From: an uncultured Selenomonadales bacterium
Lineage (GTDB): Bacteria > Bacillota > Negativicutes > Selenomonadales > Selenomonadaceae
Assembly (NCBI GenBank): GCA_937915725.1
Contig: CALGGV010000195.1
Location: 1 to 9,986, forward strand
Direction: 5' to 3'
DNA: 9,986 nucleotides
Below the pieces are notes generated by a model. That model saw only the letters and a list, made by a program, of their open reading frames with translations. It had not been told where the DNA came from and made no database searches. Numbering within the stretch: the first letter of the stretch is position 1; each line of letters begins with the position of its first letter. The position numbers were made by a program, and so were the translations under genes. Shown here one piece after another: positions 1-5,978 of the stretch.

Positions 1-33
1 TGCGGCGCGGAAATAATTTTCAGACAATTTCAA
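1..33 (-). CDS. N-terminal start of an unidentified protein, cut by the window edge
   Basis: Eleven codons read from a TTG at 33 to the left edge and give MKLSENYFRAA. The start is supported by a GGAGG ribosome binding site at about 44-48, ten bases upstream, and by a good promoter at 117-145 with no other open start between. TTG starts are common in this window, which makes this one plausible. The leader between promoter and start holds two small hairpins, at 65-78 (GGCGT/ACGCC) and 84-96 (GGAT/ATCC). Too little protein is visible to name a family, and a spurious call is possible. Confidence 0.4.
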   Translation of the reverse strand, partial: MKLSENYFRAA

Positions 34-116
34 GGGATTTTCGCCTCCAAAAGTGGTACAAATGGCGTTGTGACGCCTGCGGCGCGGATTTTTTATCCTG
101 CTCAAATTTCGTATTT

Positions 117-145
117 AGTATAAATGATTATTCAAATTTTGGCAA
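117..145 (-). promoter_or_regulatory. Sigma-70/SigA-type promoter for the gene leaving the left edge
   Basis: On the minus strand a TTGCCA box (140-145) is separated by exactly 17 bases from TATACT (117-122). It lies just past the truB terminator and would start a transcript near position 110, about 77 bases before the TTG start at 33. The -10 box and the bases after it (TATACTAAAT) are identical to those of the ribH promoter. Confidence 0.65.
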
Positions 146-161
146 GAAAAATTTTTTCAAC

Positions 162-185
162 AAAAAAGCCCGCCTTTCGACGAGC
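162..185 (-). terminator. Intrinsic terminator after truB
   Basis: The transcript forms a 7-bp stem, GCTCGTC (185-179) with GGCGGGC (174-168), G-U pairs included. It is closed by a GAAA tetraloop and followed by six U residues (167-162). It sits 11 bases beyond the truB stop and closes the ribH-rbfA-nrnA-truB operon. Confidence 0.88.
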
Positions 186-195
186 CGAAAAAATT

Positions 196-1056
196 TCAAG
201 TATCAATAAATAATTTTGCCGCCCGCAATTCGCCCGCTTGAATTTTACCGACGCCTAAAAATTTTCCTTCAGCGTAAATTCTTAAAAATTCATCAGCTGC
301 AGAAATATTTGTAGGCAAGCCGTTACAAAAAGCCTTAACCCTGCGCGACGGCAATTCAAATTTTCTCAAATGATTTAAACAAGAATCAATCGGCAATAAA
401 AATTTTTCGCCGGAAATTTTTAAATCGTCAATAGTGGCGGCGTCCTTCAAATGAAAATTTCCAACTCTAACGCGCTGTAAAAATTTCAGCGTGGCAGGAA
501 GATTCAAACTTTCGCCAATATCAACCGCCAAACTCCTAATGTAAGTGCCTTTGGAACAATCAATTTCAAGCGTCAAAATATTTTCGGTAAGATTTAAAAT
601 ATCGATTTTGCTGATTGTAACGGTACGGCGCGGCATTTCAAATTCAATATTTTTGCGGGCTAAATTGTAAGCTTTTTGCCCGTTAATTTTTATTGCGGAA
701 TATTTTGAAGGAGTTTGTTCAATCGTGCCCGTAAAGGCGGCTAAAATCGATTTTAAGGCAGGGTCAGGCGGCAATTTGATATTTTCCTCACGTGCAATAA
801 TTTCGCCCTCAAAATCGCCCGTAGAAGTGGCAATTCCAAATAAAATTTCTGCGCGATATGTTTTGTCGAAATTTGAAATGTATTCAATAAATTTTGTCGC
901 TCTTCCAACTGCAACCGGCAAAACTCCTACCGCCGAAGGGTCTAAAGTTCCCGCGTGTCCAACTTTTTTTGTACCAAAAATCTTTCGCACTAAATTAACC
1001 GCGTCATGGCTTGTCATTCCTGCCGCCTTGTTCAAATTTAAAAAACCGTCATTCAT
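196..1056 (-). CDS. truB: tRNA pseudouridine(55) synthase TruB
   Basis: TruB converts uridine 55 of the tRNA T-loop to pseudouridine in the cytoplasm and also helps tRNA fold. The 286-residue protein has the family hallmark GHAGTLDPSAVG at residues 33-44, with the catalytic aspartate at D39. Other conserved blocks follow: YRAEILFG (about 67-74), QTPSKYSAIKINGQKAY (about 114-130) and KGTYIRSLA (about 168-176). The tail after about residue 235 is the usual C-terminal PUA-like region. Length is normal for the family. The ATG at 1056 follows the nrnA stop by 24 bases; the ribosome binding site is weak (GAG about ten bases upstream). It is the last gene of its operon. The ribF that often follows truB in Firmicutes is not seen; a terminator and a different gene come next. 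Confidence 0.97.
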   Translation of the reverse strand: MNDGFLNLNKAAGMTSHDAVNLVRKIFGTKKVGHAGTLDPSAVGVLPVAVGRATKFIEYISNFDKTYRAEILFGIATSTGDFEGEIIAREENIKLPPDPALKSILAAFTGTIEQTPSKYSAIKINGQKAYNLARKNIEFEMPRRTVTISKIDILNLTENILTLEIDCSKGTYIRSLAVDIGESLNLPATLKFLQRVRVGNFHLKDAATIDDLKISGEKFLLPIDSCLNHLRKFELPSRRVKAFCNGLPTNISAADEFLRIYAEGKFLGVGKIQAGELRAAKLFIDT

Positions 1057-1080
1057 CTTTAAAACTCAATTCAAATAATT

Positions 1081-2106
1081 TTAGCTTTGTTCATTTTCAA
1101 AATTCATTGCGGCTAAATCAACTTCCTCGCGGTTTTCAAAATCAATCGGTCGAAGGTAACCATTTTCAATCATAAATTCGCCAATAGTGCGAATTAAAGT
1201 CATTTTCGCAATATCCATATTTTGGTAAATAGTACAGCCCGCCGCGCGAACGTGTCCGCCGCCGCCCAATCTTTTGGCAATTTCAGAAACTTCAACGCCC
1301 TTTGAACGCATTGAAACGCGGCAAATATTTTTTTCTTTTTCAGTGATTAAAAATGCAACGTCCGCGCTGTCAATCACGCGAATTAAATCAATCAGCCCTT
1401 CAGTTGTATCAACTTGGCTGTAAAGTTCCCTGTCAACAAACATTCCTACAACTTTTCCGCCGTAAAAAAGTTTTGTAGTTTGAAGAGCAGCACTCATAAT
1501 TTGAACTTCACGAAAAGTGCGCTTTTCCAGTTGCTCGGAAATTAAATTGGGCTCGACGCCCGCCTCAACAAGAGCCGCCGCCGCACGAAAAGTCGAAGGG
1601 CGCGTATTTGAATAATTGAAAAAGCCGGTGTCTGTGGCAATTCCCGTATAAAGACAAACTGCAACATTTTTTGTAATTTCGGCGGAAAGTTCACGGCAAA
1701 GATAAAAAATAATTTCGCAAGTTGCCGCGGCGTTTGCGTCAATATATAAATCGCCTTCTTCATTTTTGTTTGTAATGTGGTGGTCGATATTTAAAATTGG
1801 CGCGCCCGTCAAGTCTTTAATTTTGCCGATTCTGTCGGGGGCTGTATCCAAAATTACCAATAAATCAGCGTCAAATTTTTCATATTCACGCGGCTGGCGA
1901 ATTTCTTCAGCAAAAGGCATAACTGAAAAATTTTTTGGAATTTTATCATCAATGTAAATTTCAGCATTTTTTCCCATTGAACGCAAAATTTGCAACAGAG
2001 CCAAAGTTGAACCTATTGCATCGCCGTCGGGGTTTATGTGTGCTGTTATTAAAATTTTATCAGCCGCCCGTAACTTCTCCGCCGCCACCGGAAGAGTTAT
2101 TTTCAA
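1081..2106 (-). CDS. nrnA: DHH/DHHA1 phosphoesterase, NrnA-type oligoribonuclease / pAp phosphatase
   Basis: NrnA-type enzymes degrade 2-5 nt RNA fragments to mononucleotides and dephosphorylate pAp, using manganese. The DHH domain shows AHINPDGDAIGS (about 22-33), LDTAPDRIG (about 86-94), the name-giving DHH in NIDHH (about 106-110) and ATDTGFF (about 157-163). The C-terminal DHHA1 domain carries GGGGHVRAAG (about 281-290). I place the start at the TTG at 2106 (341 residues) because AAAGGAG lies about ten bases upstream. An in-frame TTG at 2127 and a GTG at 2115 have no usable site. Even so, the gene begins 47 bases inside rbfA, which implies translational coupling. Gene order rbfA-nrnA-truB is the usual Firmicutes arrangement. 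Confidence 0.95.
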   Translation of the reverse strand: MKITLPVAAEKLRAADKILITAHINPDGDAIGSTLALLQILRSMGKNAEIYIDDKIPKNFSVMPFAEEIRQPREYEKFDADLLVILDTAPDRIGKIKDLTGAPILNIDHHITNKNEEGDLYIDANAAATCEIIFYLCRELSAEITKNVAVCLYTGIATDTGFFNYSNTRPSTFRAAAALVEAGVEPNLISEQLEKRTFREVQIMSAALQTTKLFYGGKVVGMFVDRELYSQVDTTEGLIDLIRVIDSADVAFLITEKEKNICRVSMRSKGVEVSEIAKRLGGGGHVRAAGCTIYQNMDIAKMTLIRTIGEFMIENGYLRPIDFENREEVDLAAMNFENEQS

Positions 2107-2461
2107 CTGAATCACGCTCCTTTTCAATCTTTAATAAAATTTTTTGAATGTGTTCGCTGTAATCAAGCGATTTATCCGGCGCAAATGAAATTTCCGGCGT
2201 AAATCTTAAGCGAATACGCTTGCCAATTTCACGCCGCACAAATCCCAATGCACTTTTTAAGCCGTCCATTGTATCTTTAATTTGTTCGTCATTGCCCATT
2301 ATGCTGACAAAAATTTTTGCCTCGCGCAGGTCTCCTGTCATTTCAACTTCAGTAACTGTAACAAATCCAATGCGCGGATCTTTTATGTCATAAAGTAACA
2401 TTTTGCCAACTTCTTGCTTTATTAATTCCTGCAATTTTTCAATTCGCAGTTGACTACTCAT
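2060..2461 (-). CDS. rbfA: 30S ribosome-binding factor RbfA
   Basis: RbfA binds the 30S subunit and supports late maturation of the 5' end of 16S rRNA; it matters most in the cold. The 133-residue protein has the typical N-terminal helix (RIEKLQELIKQEVGKML), DPRIGFVTVTEVEMTGDL at about 28-45, and the KH-like A-x-G kink at A71-L72-G73 followed by a basic helix (RREIGKRIRLR). Its ATG overlaps the ribH stop as ATGA (2461-2458), so translation is coupled. The last 15 or so residues (VENNSSGGGGEVTGG) are low-complexity. They are encoded where the gene overlaps the start of nrnA, so the tail is probably shaped by the overlapping frame. Confidence 0.95.
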   Translation of the reverse strand: MSSQLRIEKLQELIKQEVGKMLLYDIKDPRIGFVTVTEVEMTGDLREAKIFVSIMGNDEQIKDTMDGLKSALGFVRREIGKRIRLRFTPEISFAPDKSLDYSEHIQKILLKIEKERDSVENNSSGGGGEVTGG

Positions 2462-2952
2462 AGTAAATCGTCCTCTTCAATATTTTCCGTAGATAAATTT
2501 TTTAATAAATTCGCCATTTCAATAGCTGAAACGGCGGCATCAGAGCCTTTATTGCCCGCCTTAGTTCCTGCGCGTTCAATCGCCTGTTGAATATTTTCAG
2601 TTGTAACGACGCCAAAAATTGTAGGTATGCCCGTTTGTAAGCCGACCTGCGCGACGCCTTTTGAAACTTCATTGCAAACATAATCGTAGTGCGTAGTAGC
2701 TCCACGAATAACCGCGCCGAGACAAATTACCGCGTCAAAATTTCCACTTAACGCCATTTTCTTTGCAACGAGCGGAATTTCAAAACTGCCGGGCACCCAT
2801 GCTACAGAAATATCTTCGTCTGCAACTTCATGACGCTTTAAAACGTCAAGCGCGCCGCCTAAAAGTTTGCTTGTAATAAATTCATTGAAACGCGCAACCA
2901 CTATAGCAATTTTTAAACCTTTACCGGTTAATTTTCCTTCATAAGTTTTCAT
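2458..2952 (-). CDS. ribH: 6,7-dimethyl-8-ribityllumazine synthase RibH
   Basis: RibH condenses 5-amino-6-ribitylamino-uracil with 3,4-dihydroxy-2-butanone 4-phosphate to lumazine, the penultimate step of riboflavin synthesis; family members form pentamers or 60-mers. The 164-residue protein has all core motifs: ARFNEFIT (20-27), PGSFEIPL (54-61), CLGAVIRGATTHYDYV (77-92) with the catalytic histidine H88, and ERAGTKAGNKG (126-136) with R127 for phosphate binding. AAAGGGGAG precedes the ATG by about six bases. It is the first gene of the operon, directly behind a strong promoter. No other riboflavin gene is nearby, and the short leader (about 20 bases) leaves no room for an FMN riboswitch. The place before rbfA, where infB often lies in Firmicutes, is taken by ribH here. 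Confidence 0.97.
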   Translation of the reverse strand: MKTYEGKLTGKGLKIAIVVARFNEFITSKLLGGALDVLKRHEVADEDISVAWVPGSFEIPLVAKKMALSGNFDAVICLGAVIRGATTHYDYVCNEVSKGVAQVGLQTGIPTIFGVVTTENIQQAIERAGTKAGNKGSDAAVSAIEMANLLKNLSTENIEEDDLL

Positions 2953-2980
2953 TTCAATCTCCCCTTTCTAAAAACAATTT

Positions 2981-3009
2981 AGTATAGCAGTTGTAAAAAA
3001 TTTTTTCAA
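2981..3009 (-). promoter_or_regulatory. Strong extended -10 promoter of the ribH-rbfA-nrnA-truB operon
   Basis: TTGAAA (3004-3009) and TATACT (2981-2986) are separated by exactly 17 bases. The -10 box is preceded by TGC, giving an extended -10 (TGnTATACT). Transcription should start near 2974, about 20 bases before the ribH start. The -35 box lies directly next to the U-tract of the preceding terminator. Confidence 0.88.
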
Positions 3010-3010
3010 C

Positions 3011-3038
3011 AAAAAAGAGGCGATCACGGCTGACCGCC
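3011..3038 (-). terminator. Second intrinsic terminator behind trkA
   Basis: Minus-strand RNA forms an 8-bp stem, GGCGGTCA (3038-3031) with TGATCGCC (3026-3019), loop GCCG, then TCTTTTTT (3018-3011). It stands between the trkA terminator and the ribH promoter and would catch read-through. The T-tract abuts the ribH -35 box. Confidence 0.85.
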
Positions 3039-3058
3039 ACCTTTCGCACAGGATGCGC
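3011..3058 (-). repeat. Palindrome-plus-terminator module, copy A
   Basis: Read on the minus strand, this stretch opens with the hairpin-forming GCGCATCCTGTGC (3058-3046), then a short AAG spacer, then a GC-rich terminator hairpin and U-tract. A similar arrangement lies on the plus strand at 8459-8504. The first ten bases (GCGCATCCTG) are identical and the overall order is the same, which suggests a dispersed element rather than chance. Confidence 0.5.
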
Positions 3059-3108
3059 TTAATTAAAAAAAATTAACTGCCGTATTAAAAAAATAAAAAA
3101 TTTAGAAT

Positions 3109-3133
3109 AAAAAAAGCCGTCCTTTTTGAACGG
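3109..3133 (-). terminator. Intrinsic terminator directly after trkA
   Basis: A 6-bp stem, CCGTTC (3133-3128) with GGACGG (3122-3117) including one U-G pair, loop AAAAA, then C and seven U residues (3115-3109). It begins 11 bases past the trkA stop. Confidence 0.85.
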
Positions 3134-3144
3134 TTAAAAATATT

Positions 3145-4506
3145 TCAAACAACAAATCTTTGTTCATTGGTAAACCAGCTGACAACTTCTTGAGCCGCGC
3201 CGCGCAGGCAGAATAAAATAATTTTATCGCCGTGCAAAAGAATTGTATTGCCGTTTGGAATTGCGGCTTTATTTTTCCGCACGTACGCACAAACTAAACA
3301 GGATTTAGGCAAACCGACTTCCATTAATTTTTTGCCTTCTGCGCGAGTTCCTTTTTGTACAATAACTTCAACAGCCTCCGCCTTTGCGCCTTCCAAAATC
3401 GAAACACGAGTAACGCCGCCGCGCCTTACAAATGCCAAAATTTCACTTGCTGATAAAAGACGCGCCGAAATTACAACGTCAACACCAACTTTTTCTATCA
3501 AGTCAACATATTCAGTGCGATAAACTCTCACAACGGTTTTTTTTGCGCCCATATGTTTTGCAATTAACGCCATCATCAAATTCAGTCTGTCATCGTCCGT
3601 CAAACAAACAATTACATCAGCCGAAGAAATTCCTTCATCTGCCAATAAATCAACATTTGTACCATCGCCGTAAATTGCAATACTACCACTTTGCAAAATC
3701 GCCGCCATTTCTTCGCAACGCTTGCGATCGTTTTCAATGACTTTTACTGAAACTCCCGCCGCGTTTAATTGAGTAACCAACGCCTTTGAAATTCTTCCCG
3801 CGCCAATTACCATAACTTTTTCAAGCGGGCTTGTATTTTGTTGTACGAAAGTTAAACTTAATTTTTCGATTGATTCAGGAAAACCGATAAAATACGCGCT
3901 GTCATGAACTTGAAAAGTATCGTTGCCGTGCGGAATAATCATTTGGTGATCTCTATGAATCAATCCCGCCAAAACTCCTTCAGGCAATTTTAAATTTTTT
4001 AGCGGAATATTTAACCATTGGCTGTGCTTGTCAATTTTAGCCTCAAAAAGCCGAACTTTTCCGCCTGCAAAATCGTCAACATTTAAAGCCGCCGGAGTCA
4101 TTAAAATTCGATAAATTTCATTTGCGGCGATTAATTCCGGATTTACCATCAAGTCAATATCAAAATTTTCTTTGAGATATTCCCGCGCCTCGCCCATAAA
4201 TTGCATATCACGAATTCGAGCGATTGTATGTTTAATTCCGTGTTTTTTCGCCAAAACGCACGCAACCATATTAATTTCATCAATATCAGTTACGGCAATA
4301 AAAATATCAGCACCGTTAATATCCGGCTCATTGAGAGTTATAGGGTTAGAGCCATTTTTATTAATAGTCATAACGTCGAGATTTTCTTTGACTGCAACAA
4401 GTTGTTCTTCGTCCTTATCGACAACTACAACTTCAATTTGTTCATTGCTCAAAAGTTCGGCGATTGTATAACCGAGTTTGCCTGCGCCTACAATTACTAC
4501 ACGCAT
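3145..4506 (-). CDS. trkA: Trk potassium uptake system NAD-binding regulatory protein TrkA
   Basis: TrkA is a cytoplasmic ring-forming subunit that binds nucleotides and gates the TrkH/TrkG potassium channel. The 453-residue protein shows the duplicated RCK architecture of full-length TrkA. The first NAD-binding Rossmann domain begins VVIVGAGKLGYTIAELL (GxGxxG at 7-12), with acidic D30. A TrkA-C domain spans about 150-210. The second Rossmann domain begins VMVIGAGRISKAL (231-243), where the third glycine is serine (S240), followed by a second TrkA-C domain at about 368-440. No trkH is present in the window. The ATG lies one base after the stop of the upstream exported repeat protein, with no clear ribosome binding site, so its translation probably depends on the upstream gene. 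Two terminators follow. Confidence 0.95.
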   Translation of the reverse strand: MRVVIVGAGKLGYTIAELLSNEQIEVVVVDKDEEQLVAVKENLDVMTINKNGSNPITLNEPDINGADIFIAVTDIDEINMVACVLAKKHGIKHTIARIRDMQFMGEAREYLKENFDIDLMVNPELIAANEIYRILMTPAALNVDDFAGGKVRLFEAKIDKHSQWLNIPLKNLKLPEGVLAGLIHRDHQMIIPHGNDTFQVHDSAYFIGFPESIEKLSLTFVQQNTSPLEKVMVIGAGRISKALVTQLNAAGVSVKVIENDRKRCEEMAAILQSGSIAIYGDGTNVDLLADEGISSADVIVCLTDDDRLNLMMALIAKHMGAKKTVVRVYRTEYVDLIEKVGVDVVISARLLSASEILAFVRRGGVTRVSILEGAKAEAVEVIVQKGTRAEGKKLMEVGLPKSCLVCAYVRKNKAAIPNGNTILLHGDKIILFCLRGAAQEVVSWFTNEQRFVV

Positions 4507-4507
4507 T

Positions 4508-5005
4508 TTATTTTACTTTGTCAGCAACTTTTTTAGCTTTATTGTAATCCTTTTTTGTATCGTTATACTTATCCTTTGCACTGTCATATTTATCTTTTGC
4601 CTTATCTAAAGTAGTTTTACCGTCAGAATCTTTATCTTTATCGGGCGGTGGTAAAGGGTTACCGTTTTCATCTTTGGGCGGTTCCGGAGGGTTTTTACTG
4701 TCTGAATTTCTATCAAATTTATCTTTTGCTTTATCTAAAGTAGTTTTGCCGTTAGAATCTTTATCTTTATCAGGCGGAGGTAACGGGTTGCCGTTTTCAT
4801 CTTTGGGCGGTTCCGGTCTTTCTGAAGAATTTCTATCAAATTTATCTTTTGCGCCGTCGAACTTATCTTTTGCACTATCGTATTTATCAAGCGTAGTTTT
4901 AACATCTTTTGCAGACGCCGCGCTTGCAGGTTGAATACTGCCGACAGAAACTCCAAATACAAATGCGCCAATCAACGCGCCGCTTAAAATCTTTTTCAAA
5001 TTCAT
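4508..5005 (-). CDS. Exported, low-complexity Lys/Asp/Pro repeat protein
   Basis: I do not recognise a named family. The 165-residue protein begins with a clear signal peptide: basic MNLKK, a hydrophobic stretch to about residue 24, and a likely cleavage after ASA (28-30). The mature part is highly charged and probably disordered. Two near-identical units (residues 53-93 and 94-136) share DKFDRNS, PEPPKDENGNPLPPPDKDKDS and GKTTLDKA blocks. They are flanked by short heptad-like KDK(F/Y)D(S/G)AK repeats and a lysine-rich end (KKVADKVK). No lipobox, transmembrane anchor or sortase motif is seen, so it should be periplasmic or secreted. AGGAGG lies eight bases before the ATG. It is the first gene of a two-gene unit with trkA, one base apart. 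A role in wall, ion or osmotic stress is only a guess. Confidence 0.85.
   Translation of the reverse strand: MNLKKILSGALIGAFVFGVSVGSIQPASAASAKDVKTTLDKYDSAKDKFDGAKDKFDRNSSERPEPPKDENGNPLPPPDKDKDSNGKTTLDKAKDKFDRNSDSKNPPEPPKDENGNPLPPPDKDKDSDGKTTLDKAKDKYDSAKDKYNDTKKDYNKAKKVADKVK
4598..4726 (-). repeat. In-gene tandem repeat, unit 2 (43 codons)
   Basis: This encodes residues 94-136 of the exported repeat protein. It matches the adjacent unit (4727-4849) closely at the DNA level, including shared synonymous codons in the DENGNPLPPPDKDKDS block. It differs by two extra codons and a few substitutions in the SDSKNP segment. The similarity points to a recent duplication. Confidence 0.85.
4727..4849 (-). 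repeat. In-gene tandem repeat, unit 1 (41 codons)
   Basis: This encodes residues 53-93 of the exported repeat protein and directly abuts unit 2. The variable part is SERPEPP here and SDSKNPPEPP in unit 2. Copy number is likely to vary between strains through slippage or recombination. Confidence 0.85.
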
Positions 5006-5035
5006 AATTAAAACCTCCTAATTTAAAACTGCCAA

Positions 5036-5064
5036 ATTATAACCATAAAAAAATTTTTTTGCAT
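5036..5064 (-). promoter_or_regulatory. Probable promoter of the repeat-protein/trkA unit
   Basis: A perfect TATAAT (minus strand, 5041-5036) lies about 30 bases before the ATG of the exported repeat protein, at the expected distance in front of the AGGAGG site. No good -35 hexamer exists at 16-18 bases (ATGCAA is at 17), so activation by a regulator is possible. The spacer is almost pure A/T tract. Confidence 0.45.
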
Positions 5065-5097
5065 TAAAAAAAAATTAAAAATTTTTCCGCACCTCAA

Positions 5098-5119
5098 AGA
5101 TTAAAATCAGATTAAAAAT
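5098..5119. promoter_or_regulatory. Direct repeat in the divergent control region, possible regulator site
   Basis: AGATTAAAATC (5098-5108) is followed at once by AGATTAAAAAT (5109-5119), an 11-base period. A further short tandem, GTTAAG-GTTAAG, lies at 5126-5137. Eleven-base direct repeats are typical of OmpR/PhoB-family operators, but AT-rich sequence can produce this by chance. The site lies between the two divergent promoters. Confidence 0.25.
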
Positions 5120-5152
5120 GTTTACGTTAAGGTTAAGAATGGTTTTCGCCAC

Positions 5153-5181
5153 TAGACAATTTTTTCAAAATAAATTAAAAT
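5153..5181 (+). promoter_or_regulatory. Promoter of the 82-residue protein gene
   Basis: TAGACA (5153-5158) and TAAAAT (5176-5181) are separated by 17 bases on the plus strand. The predicted start near 5188 lies about 33 bases before the ATG at 5221. Confidence 0.5.
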
Positions 5182-5220
5182 TGCAATATAGGTTGATTGA
5201 TTGTTTGGAGGGCAAAAATT

Positions 5221-5469
5221 ATGAGAAACAAAATCGAAATCACTAAGAAAAATAACAAAATCCATTTCTATTTTATATCGAGTGGTAAACGCTATTATAT
5301 GTTTTCGCAAAGTTTTTCAAAGGGCGTCTATGAATTTTTCCGAAATGGAAGATCTGAGGCAGAATTATACAGTTACAAACTTTGGCACAAAAATCCGCGT
5401 TTGGATAAAACCATTGAAAAAATTCCAATGTATATTCGCTACGTTATAAAAGAAGAAAACGCCGCTTAA
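5221..5469 (+). CDS. Hypothetical 82-residue basic protein
   Basis: I do not recognise this protein. The start is the ATG at 5221, preceded by GGAGGG at nine bases; an upstream in-frame TTG at 5197 lies before that site and is unlikely. The product is basic and aromatic-rich, with RYYMFSQSFSKGVYEFF at about residues 24-40 and a cluster of tyrosines. It has no signal peptide or membrane segment and no cysteine, so it should be cytoplasmic. The N-terminal part (KIEITKKNNKIHFYFIS) looks like paired beta strands, followed by probable helices. It is the only plus-strand protein gene in the window that I support, transcribed alone from its own promoter to its own terminator and divergent from the repeat-protein gene. 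That self-contained set-up argues for a real gene. Confidence 0.8.
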   Translation: MRNKIEITKKNNKIHFYFISSGKRYYMFSQSFSKGVYEFFRNGRSEAELYSYKLWHKNPRLDKTIEKIPMYIRYVIKEENAA

Positions 5470-5503
5470 TTTTTGAATCCGAACTATTATTAAGTAAATT
5501 TTT

Positions 5504-5536
5504 ACTCGACAGGTTAAAAGCCCGCCGAGTTTTTTT
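5504..5536 (+). terminator. Intrinsic terminator of the 82-residue protein gene
   Basis: The arms ACTCGACAGG (5504-5513) and CCCGCCGAGT (5521-5530) pair with two A-C mismatches, loop TTAAAAG, followed by a run of T at 5530-5536. The T-tract overlaps the stop codon of the convergent GRAM-like gene. In the other direction the hairpin lacks a U-run, so it probably serves only the plus strand. Confidence 0.75.
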
Positions 5537-5966
5537 ATTGTTGTAGAAAATTTTTTAAGTCGCCGGATTTTTTTTCTTCCTCAAGAGCAACCATAGCTTT
5601 TTTTATATTTTCCAGCCAATCTTTGCCGTGATAAACAACAAATCTATGAGAATCTGAATTTGTGTAAACCACCAAATGTTGAGAAATTAACAGATTTAAA
5701 GCTATTTCAACTTTTACAATATCTTTTAATGCAATTTTGCATTCTTTTCGACCAACATTAATTTTGTGAGCACTGAAATACAAACTTTTATTTGTCAGTA
5801 ATAATTTGCCGCCGGCTGAAACTAATCCGGTAAAATAGTTTGCAAGCCCAATGGCAATAGGGCGTTCACCTTTGCCGAGAAGTCGCCCAAAAATTTCAAC
5901 TCCGGAATATTTATCAAGTTCTTCCAAATTTATCTTGTCGAGATTTTGATATTTTTCTTCAGAAAT
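5535..5966 (-). CDS. GRAM/PH-like domain protein, probable ATT start
   Basis: From about residue 45 (ATT numbering) the protein has the pattern of a GRAM or bacterial PH domain: GGKLLLTNKSLYFSAH, then CKIALKDIVKVEI, then HRFVVYHGKDWLENIKKAM. These domains usually bind lipids, proteins or small ligands; the partner here is unknown. There is no signal peptide or membrane segment. Start choice is unusual. The only ribosome binding site, AAGGAGGG (5980-5973), points at an in-frame ATT at 5966, giving 143 residues. The first conventional start, TTG at 5927 (130 residues), is about 46 bases away from that site and has no site of its own. It is the last gene of the four-gene operon, 12 bases behind the radical SAM gene's stop. 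Confidence 0.8.
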   Translation of the reverse strand: MSEEKYQNLDKINLEELDKYSGVEIFGRLLGKGERPIAIGLANYFTGLVSAGGKLLLTNKSLYFSAHKINVGRKECKIALKDIVKVEIALNLLISQHLVVYTNSDSHRFVVYHGKDWLENIKKAMVALEEEKKSGDLKNFLQQ

Positions 5967-5978
5967 AAAAATCCCTCC

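Noticed and set aside
30..95. T-box-like TGGTAC motif on the plus strand
   Set aside because: Only a short word matches; no specifier stem, no antiterminator/terminator pair and no aminoacyl-tRNA synthetase gene follows on that strand.
725..1078. Plus-strand open frame of 117 codons opposite truB
   Set aside because: It is fully antisense to a clear truB, has no ribosome binding site and shows composition typical of a shadow frame in AT-rich sequence.
4172..4536. Plus-strand open frames opposite trkA
   Set aside because: They are antisense to well-conserved trkA motifs, overlap each other in different frames and lack start signals.
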